From the NCBI GenBank assembly GCA_036388675.1, contig DASVRI010000045.1, positions 1 through 64,000 of the forward strand: a stretch of DNA of 64,000 bases, given 5' to 3'. This document shows, one piece after another, positions 43,682-51,863 of the stretch. A program made the position numbers and the translations under genes. Under the pieces are notes generated by a model. The model did not search any database. It was not told the origin of the DNA and worked only from the letters and a program-made list of their open reading frames with translations. The stretch comes from DASVUS01 sp036388675. GTDB lineage: Bacteria; Armatimonadota; Abditibacteriia; Abditibacteriales; Abditibacteriaceae. Every line of letters starts with the position of its first letter. The stretch's first letter is position 1.

Positions 43682-43712
43682 ATTTCGTGCAACAACCTTT
43701 TTGGGAGACAGC

Positions 43713-46700
43713 ATGAAACGGATTCTTTCCATTTTCGCGGCGATGTTGGCTGCGTCTGCCGCAACTTCGCAAACTGCGCACGCCTTTTCGGGCGAAGACC
43801 CCGTCCTCGGGCACCCCTGGTATCACGAGAAAATCACGCGCGAGGCCGCCAAAGCCGTTGGTTTTTCTTCCAACCCGACCAAGGACGACGAGGATGAAAA
43901 CAACGACAAGCGCGAGCAGGACAGCGCCGCCGAAGCCATCGCCTGGCACGCCGACTACATTGATTCCTACCTGTACAACCCGATCTGGTGGGGACAGGGT
44001 CATTTGGATCGCTACAAAGCCTCGCGCGCGATTCAGGCCGAGCTGGAGAAGTGTCATTTCGATGACTTGTTCTCGACCGACAAAGTCAACGCCATGTGGC
44101 GGCGTTATGCTTCGGGCGCTTTCGCCGGTTTGATGTGGGCCAAAGAGCACAACGATATTTATGCGGCGCAAAACATTGTCGGCGTTTCGCTGCATGCGAT
44201 GCAGGATTTTTATGCGCACTCGGCGTGGGTCGATAAGAAAGAGCGCCGCGAAAAGACCTACTTCGAGTACTCCAAAGCCAGCCGCACCAGTGACCCGCTT
44301 TATACCGGCGCTTACGAGCACGATCATCAGTTGGGTGTAAAAAGTCACGGCAAGTGGGTTCCCAAAGACAGCATCTGGGGACAGCCCGGCGTGCGCGAAA
44401 TCATGGAAATCGCCAGCGACCCGTTGTCGCCTTTTGCCAACACCGAAGCGGCGGAAGCCTACCGTCGCGTCAAGGCCGGAACGCCGATGCAGCCAACCGT
44501 TGGCGGTGTGAAGCTGCCATCGAGCATCATGGTTTATACGCCCGCCGGAATCGCGCTCGATAACAAATGGGTGGCGAACGAATCGGTCAAGCAGCGCGGC
44601 ATCGAACTCACTGGTTTGGAGGCATTTGACAAGACCTATGCGCTGGCCGAGCGCCAATCGGAGCAGTGGCTTAAAACCCTCGAAAAGGCCATGATTAAAG
44701 CCCGCGCCGGCGACTTCTGGAACAAGGTCAAAACCACTCCGGCTTCGGATGCGCAGCGTTTCTCGCAATATGAAAACTACGGCCAATTCCCCTTCACCTT
44801 TTTATCGGCTGGGCCGTACCCGCCGGAAAACACAGGCGGCGCCGAAGAATGGTTTCTGCGCGTCAAAATCAAAACCGCCGACGAGCTGACAGCTGGAACC
44901 GATGCCGATATTCGTCTGAAAGCTGCGGGTCAAACCTTCAAGCTCGATTACATTCCGGGCGCCAATCCAGTACTCGCTTACAACGATTTCGAGGCGGGCG
45001 ACGACAACGCCTATACCGTCGGGCCGTTCAGCACGGTGCCCAGCGAAATGCAACTCGTCAACGATGCGGCCAGCGGCAAGGAACTGTTCAAGGCTATCGG
45101 CAACGATTTCGTGAACGCCGTAACAGGTGCCGTCACGGGCATCAAGGAAGTGCTGCTCAGCGTTGTGGGTGGACACGCCGATCATATCGCCACCAACAAA
45201 ATTGTGTGGATGCCTGAGCAACTCGCAGCGATTCCGGATTCCGGCACGCCATTTAGCATCGCGCTCAACGGCGGCGAAAACGGCAACTATCGCGTGGACG
45301 GCACTATCTACAAGACCGCCGAAACCGACACCGATTACGAGTTCGCAGTGAATCTGGATAAGCTGGCCTGCATCAAGGAAAGCAAGTGGGACAGAGGCTC
45401 CAACTCCGATGAGCCGTTCATTCTCACCGCGCTGAACCCGCTGCCCGGCGGACAGCAATCGTGGATGAGCAAAGTGTTCGCGGATGTGGACACCGGCGAA
45501 AGTCCGGCTCTGGGTCAGGTTTATGGCCGCGTCACGATTCCCAAGAGTTCGGGGATGTTGAACCTGGCGATTTCGCTAATGGAAAGCGATGACGAAAGCG
45601 CCGAGGCGCGCGGCGAACTGCTGCAAAAGTTCGCCGGTGGCATCGAGAGCGCGACAGAAGAAAGCAAGCGCACTTTCAGCGAAGCGCTGGCCACAACTCT
45701 GGCCGCCGACTGGAAAATCGAGAAGATGGAAGTCGTGACGTGGAATCGCAACGGGCGCATCCGTCAGGGCAAAGTCTTCGACATGAAGGTGAATCGCTGG
45801 ATTCGCGCCGGAGAAACCGCCAACTTCCCGCTGGCCACCGTAGGCGCCGCCGATACGCTGGTCACAACCGATGAACTGTTGCCGGAACTGGATCCGAGTA
45901 CTCAGGAACCAGGCAGCACGCCGGATACGACCTCGCCCACACCAACGCCTGCGACGCCATCCAACGATGACATCTCGACCTGGGTTGATGAATGGGACAC
46001 AACTTATGGCCGCGTCAAGTTGGAACTGCAAGACGGCGTTTTGCGCGGTCGCCTGATGCAGCCCACCGAATACGGCGGCGAGCGCGAAGGCGAACGGCTG
46101 GAATTGCGCGCGGGAGCAACGCCCGGCACCATCGAAGGCACGGCGTCTTACACCGGCTTCGTGGCCAAAGTGACGTTGACGCTTTCCGCCGATGGCAACT
46201 CGTTCACCGCTACCAGTCAACAGGCAGTGGAAACCAAGCCCAACCTGTGGAGCGGCAAACGCAAGCGCAGTCGCGTGCCTTCCACACCGGGAACACCAAG
46301 TGGCACACCAACGAGTACTCCGACACCGGTTCCCACCAGCACTTCAGGTAATGGAAATGGAAACGGCTCCTCTTCGGGCAATACATCTTCCGGCAACACA
46401 AATGGTTCAGGAAACAATTCCGGTTCGACGAATGGCGGCGCTACCAACGGAGGAACAACAACTGGCGGCACTAACAACAGCGGCAATTCCGGCAGTGGGG
46501 CAGGCAGCTTCGGCGACTTCCAGCCGATTGCTAAGTTCGACGTCCAGTTGGAAAGCATCAAGCAAGGGCGCGGTGCCGATAAAGTTGAGGCGACCTTCGT
46601 ATTCCGCAACCCTGCCAAAAGTGAGGCAAGTCTTTCGGCCAACGCCTACGATTTCGCGCTGGTTGACGTGGACGGCGTCGGCATCGGCAACGATCCCGGT

Positions 46701-47285
46701 TATTACCGCAAGGACGCCACGGAATCGACCAACGCTTCGCTGACGATTGCGGCTGGTGCCTCCATTCCCCTGCGCTATGTTTTCAACGTGGGCGGTGGCA
46801 TGGCCCAACTGAAGAAGATGGCGGCTTCGACCTGGAACGGCTACGGCGAATGGAACATCTCCGGTGCCACGTTGCCCAATCCAGTGGACACCACATCTCC
46901 CAACGGCATCAAAGGTGGCACCGATTTCCAGCCCTTTGGCGACGACTGGGACTTGCGTTTCGATGGCTGGCGTCGCGGGCGCGATGGCTCGATTGAAGTG
47001 TTCGCCACTTTCCGCAACATGAAAAAAGGCTTGGGCTATATCAACTACCAGAACTGCGAACTCAGCGTTCAAGACGCCGATGGCATCGTCAAAGAAGACA
47101 ACAACCTTGTCTATCGCGTTGGCGGCGACCGCCCTGAAGAAATTGGCCGCACCATGACGGTTCCGCCCAAGTGCGAAACCAAAGTGCGCTACAAGATCGC
47201 GGTGGACAAATCGTTCGTGCCGTCCAAGTTCATCTTCGTCGAAGGACGTTACAAGTCGAAGTTTGAAGTGCCTGTAACACCGTAA
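43713..47285 (+). CDS. Secreted zinc phospholipase C / Het-C-like protein with PLAT domain and DEWDTTYGR module
   Basis: The 1190-aa product has a signal peptide (ILSIFAAMLAASAATSQTAHA), with GGGAGA before ATG 43713. Residues about 28-330 match the all-helical Zn-phospholipase C/Het-C fold: GHPWYHEKITREAA, WHADYIDSYL and HAMQDFYAHSAWVD (H161, D165, H169 as metal ligands). A PLAT/C2-like domain follows at about 380-445 (FLRVKIKTADELTAGTDADI, AYNDFEAGDDNAYTV), the architecture of clostridial alpha-toxin. Next come unassigned sequence, the module at about 755-850 (WVDEWDTTYGRVKLELQDG), a Gly/Asn/Ser/Thr linker and two beta domains shared with the gene at 34358. It likely binds and hydrolyses phospholipids extracellularly. 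Confidence 0.8.
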   Translation: MKRILSIFAAMLAASAATSQTAHAFSGEDPVLGHPWYHEKITREAAKAVGFSSNPTKDDEDENNDKREQDSAAEAIAWHADYIDSYLYNPIWWGQGHLDRYKASRAIQAELEKCHFDDLFSTDKVNAMWRRYASGAFAGLMWAKEHNDIYAAQNIVGVSLHAMQDFYAHSAWVDKKERREKTYFEYSKASRTSDPLYTGAYEHDHQLGVKSHGKWVPKDSIWGQPGVREIMEIASDPLSPFANTEAAEAYRRVKAGTPMQPTVGGVKLPSSIMVYTPAGIALDNKWVANESVKQRGIELTGLEAFDKTYALAERQSEQWLKTLEKAMIKARAGDFWNKVKTTPASDAQRFSQYENYGQFPFTFLSAGPYPPENTGGAEEWFLRVKIKTADELTAGTDADIRLKAAGQTFKLDYIPGANPVLAYNDFEAGDDNAYTVGPFSTVPSEMQLVNDAASGKELFKAIGNDFVNAVTGAVTGIKEVLLSVVGGHADHIATNKIVWMPEQLAAIPDSGTPFSIALNGGENGNYRVDGTIYKTAETDTDYEFAVNLDKLACIKESKWDRGSNSDEPFILTALNPLPGGQQSWMSKVFADVDTGESPALGQVYGRVTIPKSSGMLNLAISLMESDDESAEARGELLQKFAGGIESATEESKRTFSEALATTLAADWKIEKMEVVTWNRNGRIRQGKVFDMKVNRWIRAGETANFPLATVGAADTLVTTDELLPELDPSTQEPGSTPDTTSPTPTPATPSNDDISTWVDEWDTTYGRVKLELQDGVLRGRLMQPTEYGGEREGERLELRAGATPGTIEGTASYTGFVAKVTLTLSADGNSFTATSQQAVETKPNLWSGKRKRSRVPSTPGTPSGTPTSTPTPVPTSTSGNGNGNGSSSGNTSSGNTNGSGNNSGSTNGGATNGGTTTGGTNNSGNSGSGAGSFGDFQPIAKFDVQLESIKQGRGADKVEATFVFRNPAKSEASLSANAYDFALVDVDGVGIGNDPGYYRKDATESTNASLTIAAGASIPLRYVFNVGGGMAQLKKMAASTWNGYGEWNISGATLPNPVDTTSPNGIKGGTDFQPFGDDWDLRFDGWRRGRDGSIEVFATFRNMKKGLGYINYQNCELSVQDADGIVKEDNNLVYRVGGDRPEEIGRTMTVPPKCETKVRYKIAVDKSFVPSKFIFVEGRYKSKFEVPVTP

Positions 47286-47298
47286 AAGCAAACAAGTA

Positions 47299-47339
47299 AG
47301 AGCGGCTCGGAGAAAATTCTCCGAGCCGCTCTGGTTTTT
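47299..47339 (+). terminator. Terminator of the phospholipase C-like gene
   Basis: A near-loopless 15-16-bp stem (AGAGCGGCTCGGAGAA / TTCTCCGAGCCGCTCT) is followed by GGTTTTTG. Confidence 0.9.
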
Positions 47340-47455
47340 GCCCTCGCAGTTTGCGCCATTATAACGGTTAACGAGTTGAAGGCTAGATCTTCGATGAAGC
47401 CTCTAAGTTGTTACGCGCTATACCTGCGAGAAAAATACGTTTTAAGCCTCTCATT

Positions 47456-47487
47456 GTCAGAGTTTTTTCATCGTTGGCTTTTACAAT
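47456..47487 (+). promoter_or_regulatory. Shared promoter element, copy C (GTCAGAG-N18-TTACAAT)
   Basis: GTCAGAG at 47456-47462, TTTTTTCA, then TTACAAT at 47481-47487. TTTTAAGC lies 16 nt upstream of GTCAGAG, as in copy A (15 nt). It is followed by a 71-nt leader, longer than for the other copies. Confidence 0.7.
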
Positions 47488-47558
47488 AGTGGTGTTGTTA
47501 AACGCAGACGCGCTTTTCGGCAACAACGCACGAAAGAATTTCGACACAGGAAACAACC

Positions 47559-48110
47559 ATGAAAAAGTTTATTCTTCCAACACTCGCCCTGACATTCGCC
47601 GCTTGCATCGCGCATCCAGTACTCGACGCGGCGCACGCGGCTCCGGCATCGAAGCAGTCTGTCCAGAAGCACGCCGTGCCGACGCAGTTGCTGGGCAAAT
47701 GGGGCTTCACTTCCATCTCCGGCACCACCTACTGGGACAAAAGCACCGGCGCTTACATGGGCAGTGGCAATGGCGGTTCGCAGACCTACACGTTTTACCC
47801 GAATGGAACTTACAAGTTTTTCAACTACATCAAGACCAACTCCTACGGCTGGGAAATGCAGGCGCTCACCTGGGAAGAAGGCACTGCCAGCGCCAATCCC
47901 AATACGGGCAGCATCACGCTGCGCCCAACCTCGGGCCGCTATCAGGTGATGGACAACCGCGTTTCCAAGAACAACTACAAGCGCCCGATGAAAGCCACGG
48001 AGCGCAAAGTCAAAACCTACACTTGGAAAGTGGTGACGCGCGACGGCAAGCCGCTGTTGCAAATGGGCCGCGACGCGAGCAGCCTCATTGACTTCAAGAA
48101 GCCATCGTAA
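47559..48110 (+). CDS. Small secreted lipocalin-like protein
   Basis: The 183-aa product has a signal peptide (FILPTLALTFAACIAHPVL) with a Cys that could be a lipobox (LTFAAC), so it may be a lipoprotein. The mature part begins LLGKWGFTSISGTTYWD and continues with beta strands (SQTYTFYPNGTYKFFNY, GSITLRPTSGRYQVMD, KVKTYTWKVVTRDGKPLLQM), the pattern of lipocalin-like 'LLGKW' barrels. No enzymatic residues are evident. AGGAAA precedes the ATG. It is 25 bp from the next gene, with that gene's ribosome site in the gap, so the two form an operon. Confidence 0.65.
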   Translation: MKKFILPTLALTFAACIAHPVLDAAHAAPASKQSVQKHAVPTQLLGKWGFTSISGTTYWDKSTGAYMGSGNGGSQTYTFYPNGTYKFFNYIKTNSYGWEMQALTWEEGTASANPNTGSITLRPTSGRYQVMDNRVSKNNYKRPMKATERKVKTYTWKVVTRDGKPLLQMGRDASSLIDFKKPS

Positions 48111-48135
48111 GTGGCAAAGAAAGGAGAAGTTGGCA

Positions 48136-49662
48136 ATGAAGACGATCAGATCATTTCGCAACGCATTACTATGGGCTGGGATCATGGTTGCGACCGCCGC
48201 GCGCACCATGCCCGCTCAGGCGCAGGAAACTGAACCGGCTTCCACGTCGCGCCTGGCTGGTGTCACTCTTGCCGCGAACGCGGTGCGCGTGAAGAGCAAT
48301 CATGTGCCCGTTGAAATCACCGATGCCTTTAAAGCGCTAATGAAAGCCGCCGGCACGAAAGTGAAGCAGGGCCAAACCGAAGTTCTGGCCTGGACGGGCG
48401 GCAACTACAAAAAGGCGCGCGTGCCGCAAATCAAGTCGAGAGTATCGACTAACTTGCAGCAGGCGGGTTGGACTTATGAAGAAACCAAAGGCGATGCCAG
48501 CGCCGGCCCGATGACTCTGGTTTCGGTTCTGCGCACCACGCCAACACGCAAAGCCCTGATCGGCTTCTGGGTTCCTTCGGACGACGCCCTGATCCTTGCC
48601 TGGACGGAAATGCTGCCCGCTGCAACCGATGATGCCGTAACGGATGATGCCGCCGCTTCCAACAACGACAAGTCCGACGGTGCTGTTGCTGCCGATGATG
48701 TGAGCCGTGACGCTACGGCCAGCGACGAACCCACCACACACAGCACCAGAACGACACCGGGGGTGCCTTCGCAACCGGCAGCGGGCGCGACTACGTTCTC
48801 TATCACGGGCACGAAGAACTATGTGAACGTGATGAAAACGGCCATGCCGTCGCTGCCGTCCTTTCCTACGCTGGCACCCAAGGCGGGCTTCGTGCGCGGC
48901 TATGTCAAAGACCTGAAAGGCAAGCCGCTGCAGGGTGCTGTTATCGGTGCGCGCTCCACATCGGCGGGCGGTTTCTATTCCGGCGCATCGGCCAAGACCG
49001 ATGCTAGGGGTTATTACGAAGTTCAGGTGCCGTGGGGCGCCGCTCATTTCTACTGCGCCGGTTACACCGTCGATTGGGGCGAGGGCCGTGCCGCTCTGGG
49101 ACTGCATCCCGCCGATGGAGAGGCCAGCAGCTTCGCGACCGCCAACGGCTTGGTTGAGAACTGGGTGCTGCTGCACTACGGCATCGCCGACCGCGACAAG
49201 GCCAGCGAGCAACCGCATTACAGCGGCAACTATTACGGTGGCACATTCTCGGTGAGCTACTCGGTCGCTGATCCGCGTCCTATCTTCGCCGACGATTACA
49301 GCCTGCCCGATGGCTCGGAAATCGAACTGACTCTCACGCCCGAAGGGACGCTGCTCGATGGCAGCAAAGGCCGCGTCTTCGTGCTGCGCCGTCCCGTAAC
49401 AAGCAGCACCGCCGGCCTGTTTTACGTCAACAATATTCCACTGGGGCAATACCGCTTGCAGGCGCGGTTGCTCCAGGGCGGCGGTGGCGCACCGCTGCGC
49501 ATCAAAGAAACCGGCCCCTATGCCAATCAGCCCTTCGGCCTGGAACCTAAAGAAGCGCGCGGCGAAACCGTCATGACATTCCGCCCCGGCGGCGCGCAAG
49601 CCAATGGCGCAGTGGCACAGCACGGAAACTGGGGCTCGCTCAACCTGACACTTTATCGCTAG
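48136..49662 (+). CDS. Secreted protein with RLAGV/LAW domain and carboxypeptidase-regulatory-like domain
   Basis: The 508-aa product has a signal (NALLWAGIMVATAARTMPAQAQ). Residues about 40-170 are a domain with the landmarks RLAGVTLAANAVRVK, EVLAWTGGNYKKARVPQIKS, LQQAGWTYEE and RKALIGFWVPSDDALILAWTEM. A Thr/Asp/Ser-rich linker follows. The C-terminal part (about 245-500) has a transthyretin-like/CarboxypepD-regulatory fold (GFVRGYVKDLKGKPLQGAVIGARSTSAGGFYSGASAKTDARGYYEVQVP). The first domain recurs twice in the next gene and once in degenerate form in the one after. The function is unknown; binding to a surface ligand is plausible. AAGGAG precedes ATG 48136. Confidence 0.7.
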   Translation: MKTIRSFRNALLWAGIMVATAARTMPAQAQETEPASTSRLAGVTLAANAVRVKSNHVPVEITDAFKALMKAAGTKVKQGQTEVLAWTGGNYKKARVPQIKSRVSTNLQQAGWTYEETKGDASAGPMTLVSVLRTTPTRKALIGFWVPSDDALILAWTEMLPAATDDAVTDDAAASNNDKSDGAVAADDVSRDATASDEPTTHSTRTTPGVPSQPAAGATTFSITGTKNYVNVMKTAMPSLPSFPTLAPKAGFVRGYVKDLKGKPLQGAVIGARSTSAGGFYSGASAKTDARGYYEVQVPWGAAHFYCAGYTVDWGEGRAALGLHPADGEASSFATANGLVENWVLLHYGIADRDKASEQPHYSGNYYGGTFSVSYSVADPRPIFADDYSLPDGSEIELTLTPEGTLLDGSKGRVFVLRRPVTSSTAGLFYVNNIPLGQYRLQARLLQGGGGAPLRIKETGPYANQPFGLEPKEARGETVMTFRPGGAQANGAVAQHGNWGSLNLTLYR

Positions 49663-49709
49663 GCGCCAAAGTTTTCAGCGCCAAACATGCCGGCACGGAC
49701 AAGAGGCTG

Positions 49710-49745
49710 AGATCAAAGGGAGCGAGTACTCGCTCCCTTTGATCT
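49710..49745. repeat. 36-bp perfect palindrome centred on GAGTACTC
   Basis: AGATCAAAGGGAGCGAGT is followed by its exact complement, ending TTTGATCT. It lies 47 bp after the stop of the preceding gene and is likely to act as its terminator. Confidence 0.85.
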
Positions 49746-49809
49746 TGTGCTGTTTTCACGACCTTGATGCCACTCTGAAACGAGAAAAATTCGCATTTGC
49801 GCCTTTGGC

Positions 49810-49841
49810 GTCAGAGTTTTGTCAGCGTTGATGCTTAGAAT
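49810..49841 (+). promoter_or_regulatory. Shared promoter element, copy D (GTCAGAG-N18-TTAGAAT)
   Basis: GTCAGAG at 49810-49816, TTTTGTCA, then TTAGAAT at 49835-49841, with TCTGAAA 36 nt upstream. It lies 40 nt before ATG 49882. Confidence 0.75.
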
Positions 49842-49881
49842 AGAGGTGTCGATGCAGCAAACCCTTTCACAAGGAACCGTG

Positions 49882-51849
49882 ATGAGTATTCCACTGCTAC
49901 AGAACCAGGCAACACAACATGCACGCCGATTGAGTACTCGCTCCATCCGGCAATCGGCTTTTGCAAAGACCGTATCCACATTGCGCGCGGCGATATGGCT
50001 GGGCGCCGGCCTGACGTTGACAACCACCATTGAAAGAATGCCTGTTGCACAGGCGCAGGAGTTTGAAGCGGCTACAGGCTCCCGCCTGGCGGGGGTCGCT
50101 TTGCCCTCGGGCGCGATGCGCGTCAAGGCCAAAGATGTTCCCGCCGAAATCTCGCAGGCGTTGAAGAATATCATACAGAGCGCCGGTTCACACGTAAAGC
50201 AAGGCCAGAACGAAATCATCGCCTGGGCGGGCAACGGCTACAAAAAGTCGCGCGTGCCGCAGATAAAATCACAGGTCAGCAACAGCCTGAAAAAAGCCGG
50301 CTGGGAATACGAAGAAACCGTGGACAAGGAAGCGGCTCCGCTCATTCTTGTCACGGCTATCCGCTCCACGCCAACCAGGAAAGCCATGATCGGCTACTGG
50401 GTGCCCACCGACGAAGCCTTATTGCTGGCCTGGACGGAAATGTTGCCCTCAGGTAACTCCGCGCCCGCAACGAGCGACGATCCGAGTACTCAGGCTTCGA
50501 ACACCGAACAGGGTTCGAGCACCGAAGAAGCCGCGTCAACAGATGAGGATCAGGCGACACCTGCCGCACAAACTGTGGCATCCGGCGGATCAAGCGCGAC
50601 GCCATTAAGCGGCATCAAGCTGCCGCAAGGGCCAACGCGCATGAGCGGCCTCTCCGACAACTTCGCGGGTCTGCTGAACGCGCTCGCAGATGACCTCAAG
50701 CTGGGCAGCGGACAAGGTGAGGCCGAAGTCTTCATGTGGAGCGGCGGCTCCTTCAAGCCGGAACGTGCCCGTTTTACGCGCACTGCTGTTGAATCGGCGT
50801 TGACCAGCGCCGGTTACACCGTGAAGCAAATCGATAATAACCAGATTCGCGGCACCAATCCGTTCACCAAAGAATACGGCCTGGAAGAGAGCCGTGTCGC
50901 GCTTTCTTTAACCGACCAGATAAGTTACTTCTGGGCCACGAGTACTCAACGGCAGCAGTCGCTGGTCGGCGTGTGGATTCAAGGTGAAAGCCGCCTCGCA
51001 CTGGGCGTTATGCCCATCGAGTTCAAAGCACCGCACCAGAGCGCTCCGCCTCCGGCTGTGGGCGGCGCTAATGTTGTGTTGGTCAAAGATACCAACGATG
51101 CGATGAAAGGCATCGCTCCACCGCCCAATCCAACTTTCCCGGCTCTGGCCCGCAAGCCCGGCTTTGCGCGCGGCTACGCCAAATTCGCCGACGGCAAACC
51201 GATTGTCGGCGCCAACATTATTTTGTGGGTTAGCGCCGCCGGTGGCTTTCGCACCGATGTCAAAGGCAAGACCAACGCGCAAGGGCTGTATGAAATTCCC
51301 TTGTCCATCGGCATCTGTGAAATCGTGAACGCCGACTGCAAAGTCACTTACAACGGAGCCACTTACGTGCTGCCGCTGCATCCCGTCGATGGCGAGTTCG
51401 ACCAGTTCAATTCCACGACCGGCGGCATTGACCATCTGACGTTGCGCACTTATGGCCCCGGCAAAGATGCCGACACCAGCCCCAAATTTGGCGAAAACTA
51501 CTACGGCGGCCATTTGCGCACCGTGTACTCCGGCATGGGACAGGGTGGCACCATTGAAATCAAGCTCACGCCGCAAGGGCCACTGCTGGGCGGCGTCAAA
51601 GGCCGCACCCTGGTGTTTCGCTTTCCCAACGGCGCCAGCGAAAACTACCTCAACGATGTTCCGCTGGGACGCTACACCCTGACCGCTCGCCTGCTCGATG
51701 ACGGCGAAGCGCTGCCCATTCGTGTCAACAAGCTGTTCGGTGGCGAGCCATCCAGCAGCGTGCAGGTTGACTTTGAGTCGAACGGCGGCAACCTGGCTTC
51801 GCTGGGCCGCAGTGGTGTGCGCCGCTTTGATGTGCAGATGCAACCATAA
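49882..51849 (+). CDS. Secreted protein with two RLAGV/LAW domains and a transthyretin-like domain
   Basis: The 655-aa product starts at ATG 49882 behind AAGGA; upstream ATGs at 49819 and 49828 fall before or within the promoter's -10 region. A signal (AAIWLGAGLTLTTTIERMPVAQA) is followed by a first domain (RLAGVALPSGAMRVKA, EIIAWAGNGYKKSRVPQIKS, RKAMIGYWVPTDEALLLAWTEM), an acidic Ser/Thr linker, and a second copy (LSGIKLPQGPTRMS, EVFMWSGGSFKPERARF, QQSLVGVWIQGESRLALGVM). The C-terminal transthyretin-like domain (GFARGYAKFADGKPIVGANIILWVSAAGGFRTDVKGKTN) parallels the previous gene. No catalytic signature is seen. The gene 14 bp downstream is co-transcribed. Confidence 0.7.
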   Translation: MSIPLLQNQATQHARRLSTRSIRQSAFAKTVSTLRAAIWLGAGLTLTTTIERMPVAQAQEFEAATGSRLAGVALPSGAMRVKAKDVPAEISQALKNIIQSAGSHVKQGQNEIIAWAGNGYKKSRVPQIKSQVSNSLKKAGWEYEETVDKEAAPLILVTAIRSTPTRKAMIGYWVPTDEALLLAWTEMLPSGNSAPATSDDPSTQASNTEQGSSTEEAASTDEDQATPAAQTVASGGSSATPLSGIKLPQGPTRMSGLSDNFAGLLNALADDLKLGSGQGEAEVFMWSGGSFKPERARFTRTAVESALTSAGYTVKQIDNNQIRGTNPFTKEYGLEESRVALSLTDQISYFWATSTQRQQSLVGVWIQGESRLALGVMPIEFKAPHQSAPPPAVGGANVVLVKDTNDAMKGIAPPPNPTFPALARKPGFARGYAKFADGKPIVGANIILWVSAAGGFRTDVKGKTNAQGLYEIPLSIGICEIVNADCKVTYNGATYVLPLHPVDGEFDQFNSTTGGIDHLTLRTYGPGKDADTSPKFGENYYGGHLRTVYSGMGQGGTIEIKLTPQGPLLGGVKGRTLVFRFPNGASENYLNDVPLGRYTLTARLLDDGEALPIRVNKLFGGEPSSSVQVDFESNGGNLASLGRSGVRRFDVQMQP

Positions 51850-51863
51850 ACAGGAGAACTCTC

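Noticed and set aside
43545..44786. 413-aa minus-strand frame opposite the phospholipase C-like gene
   Set aside because: It would end in the defence terminator and cover promoter copy B; its sequence looks like a shadow.
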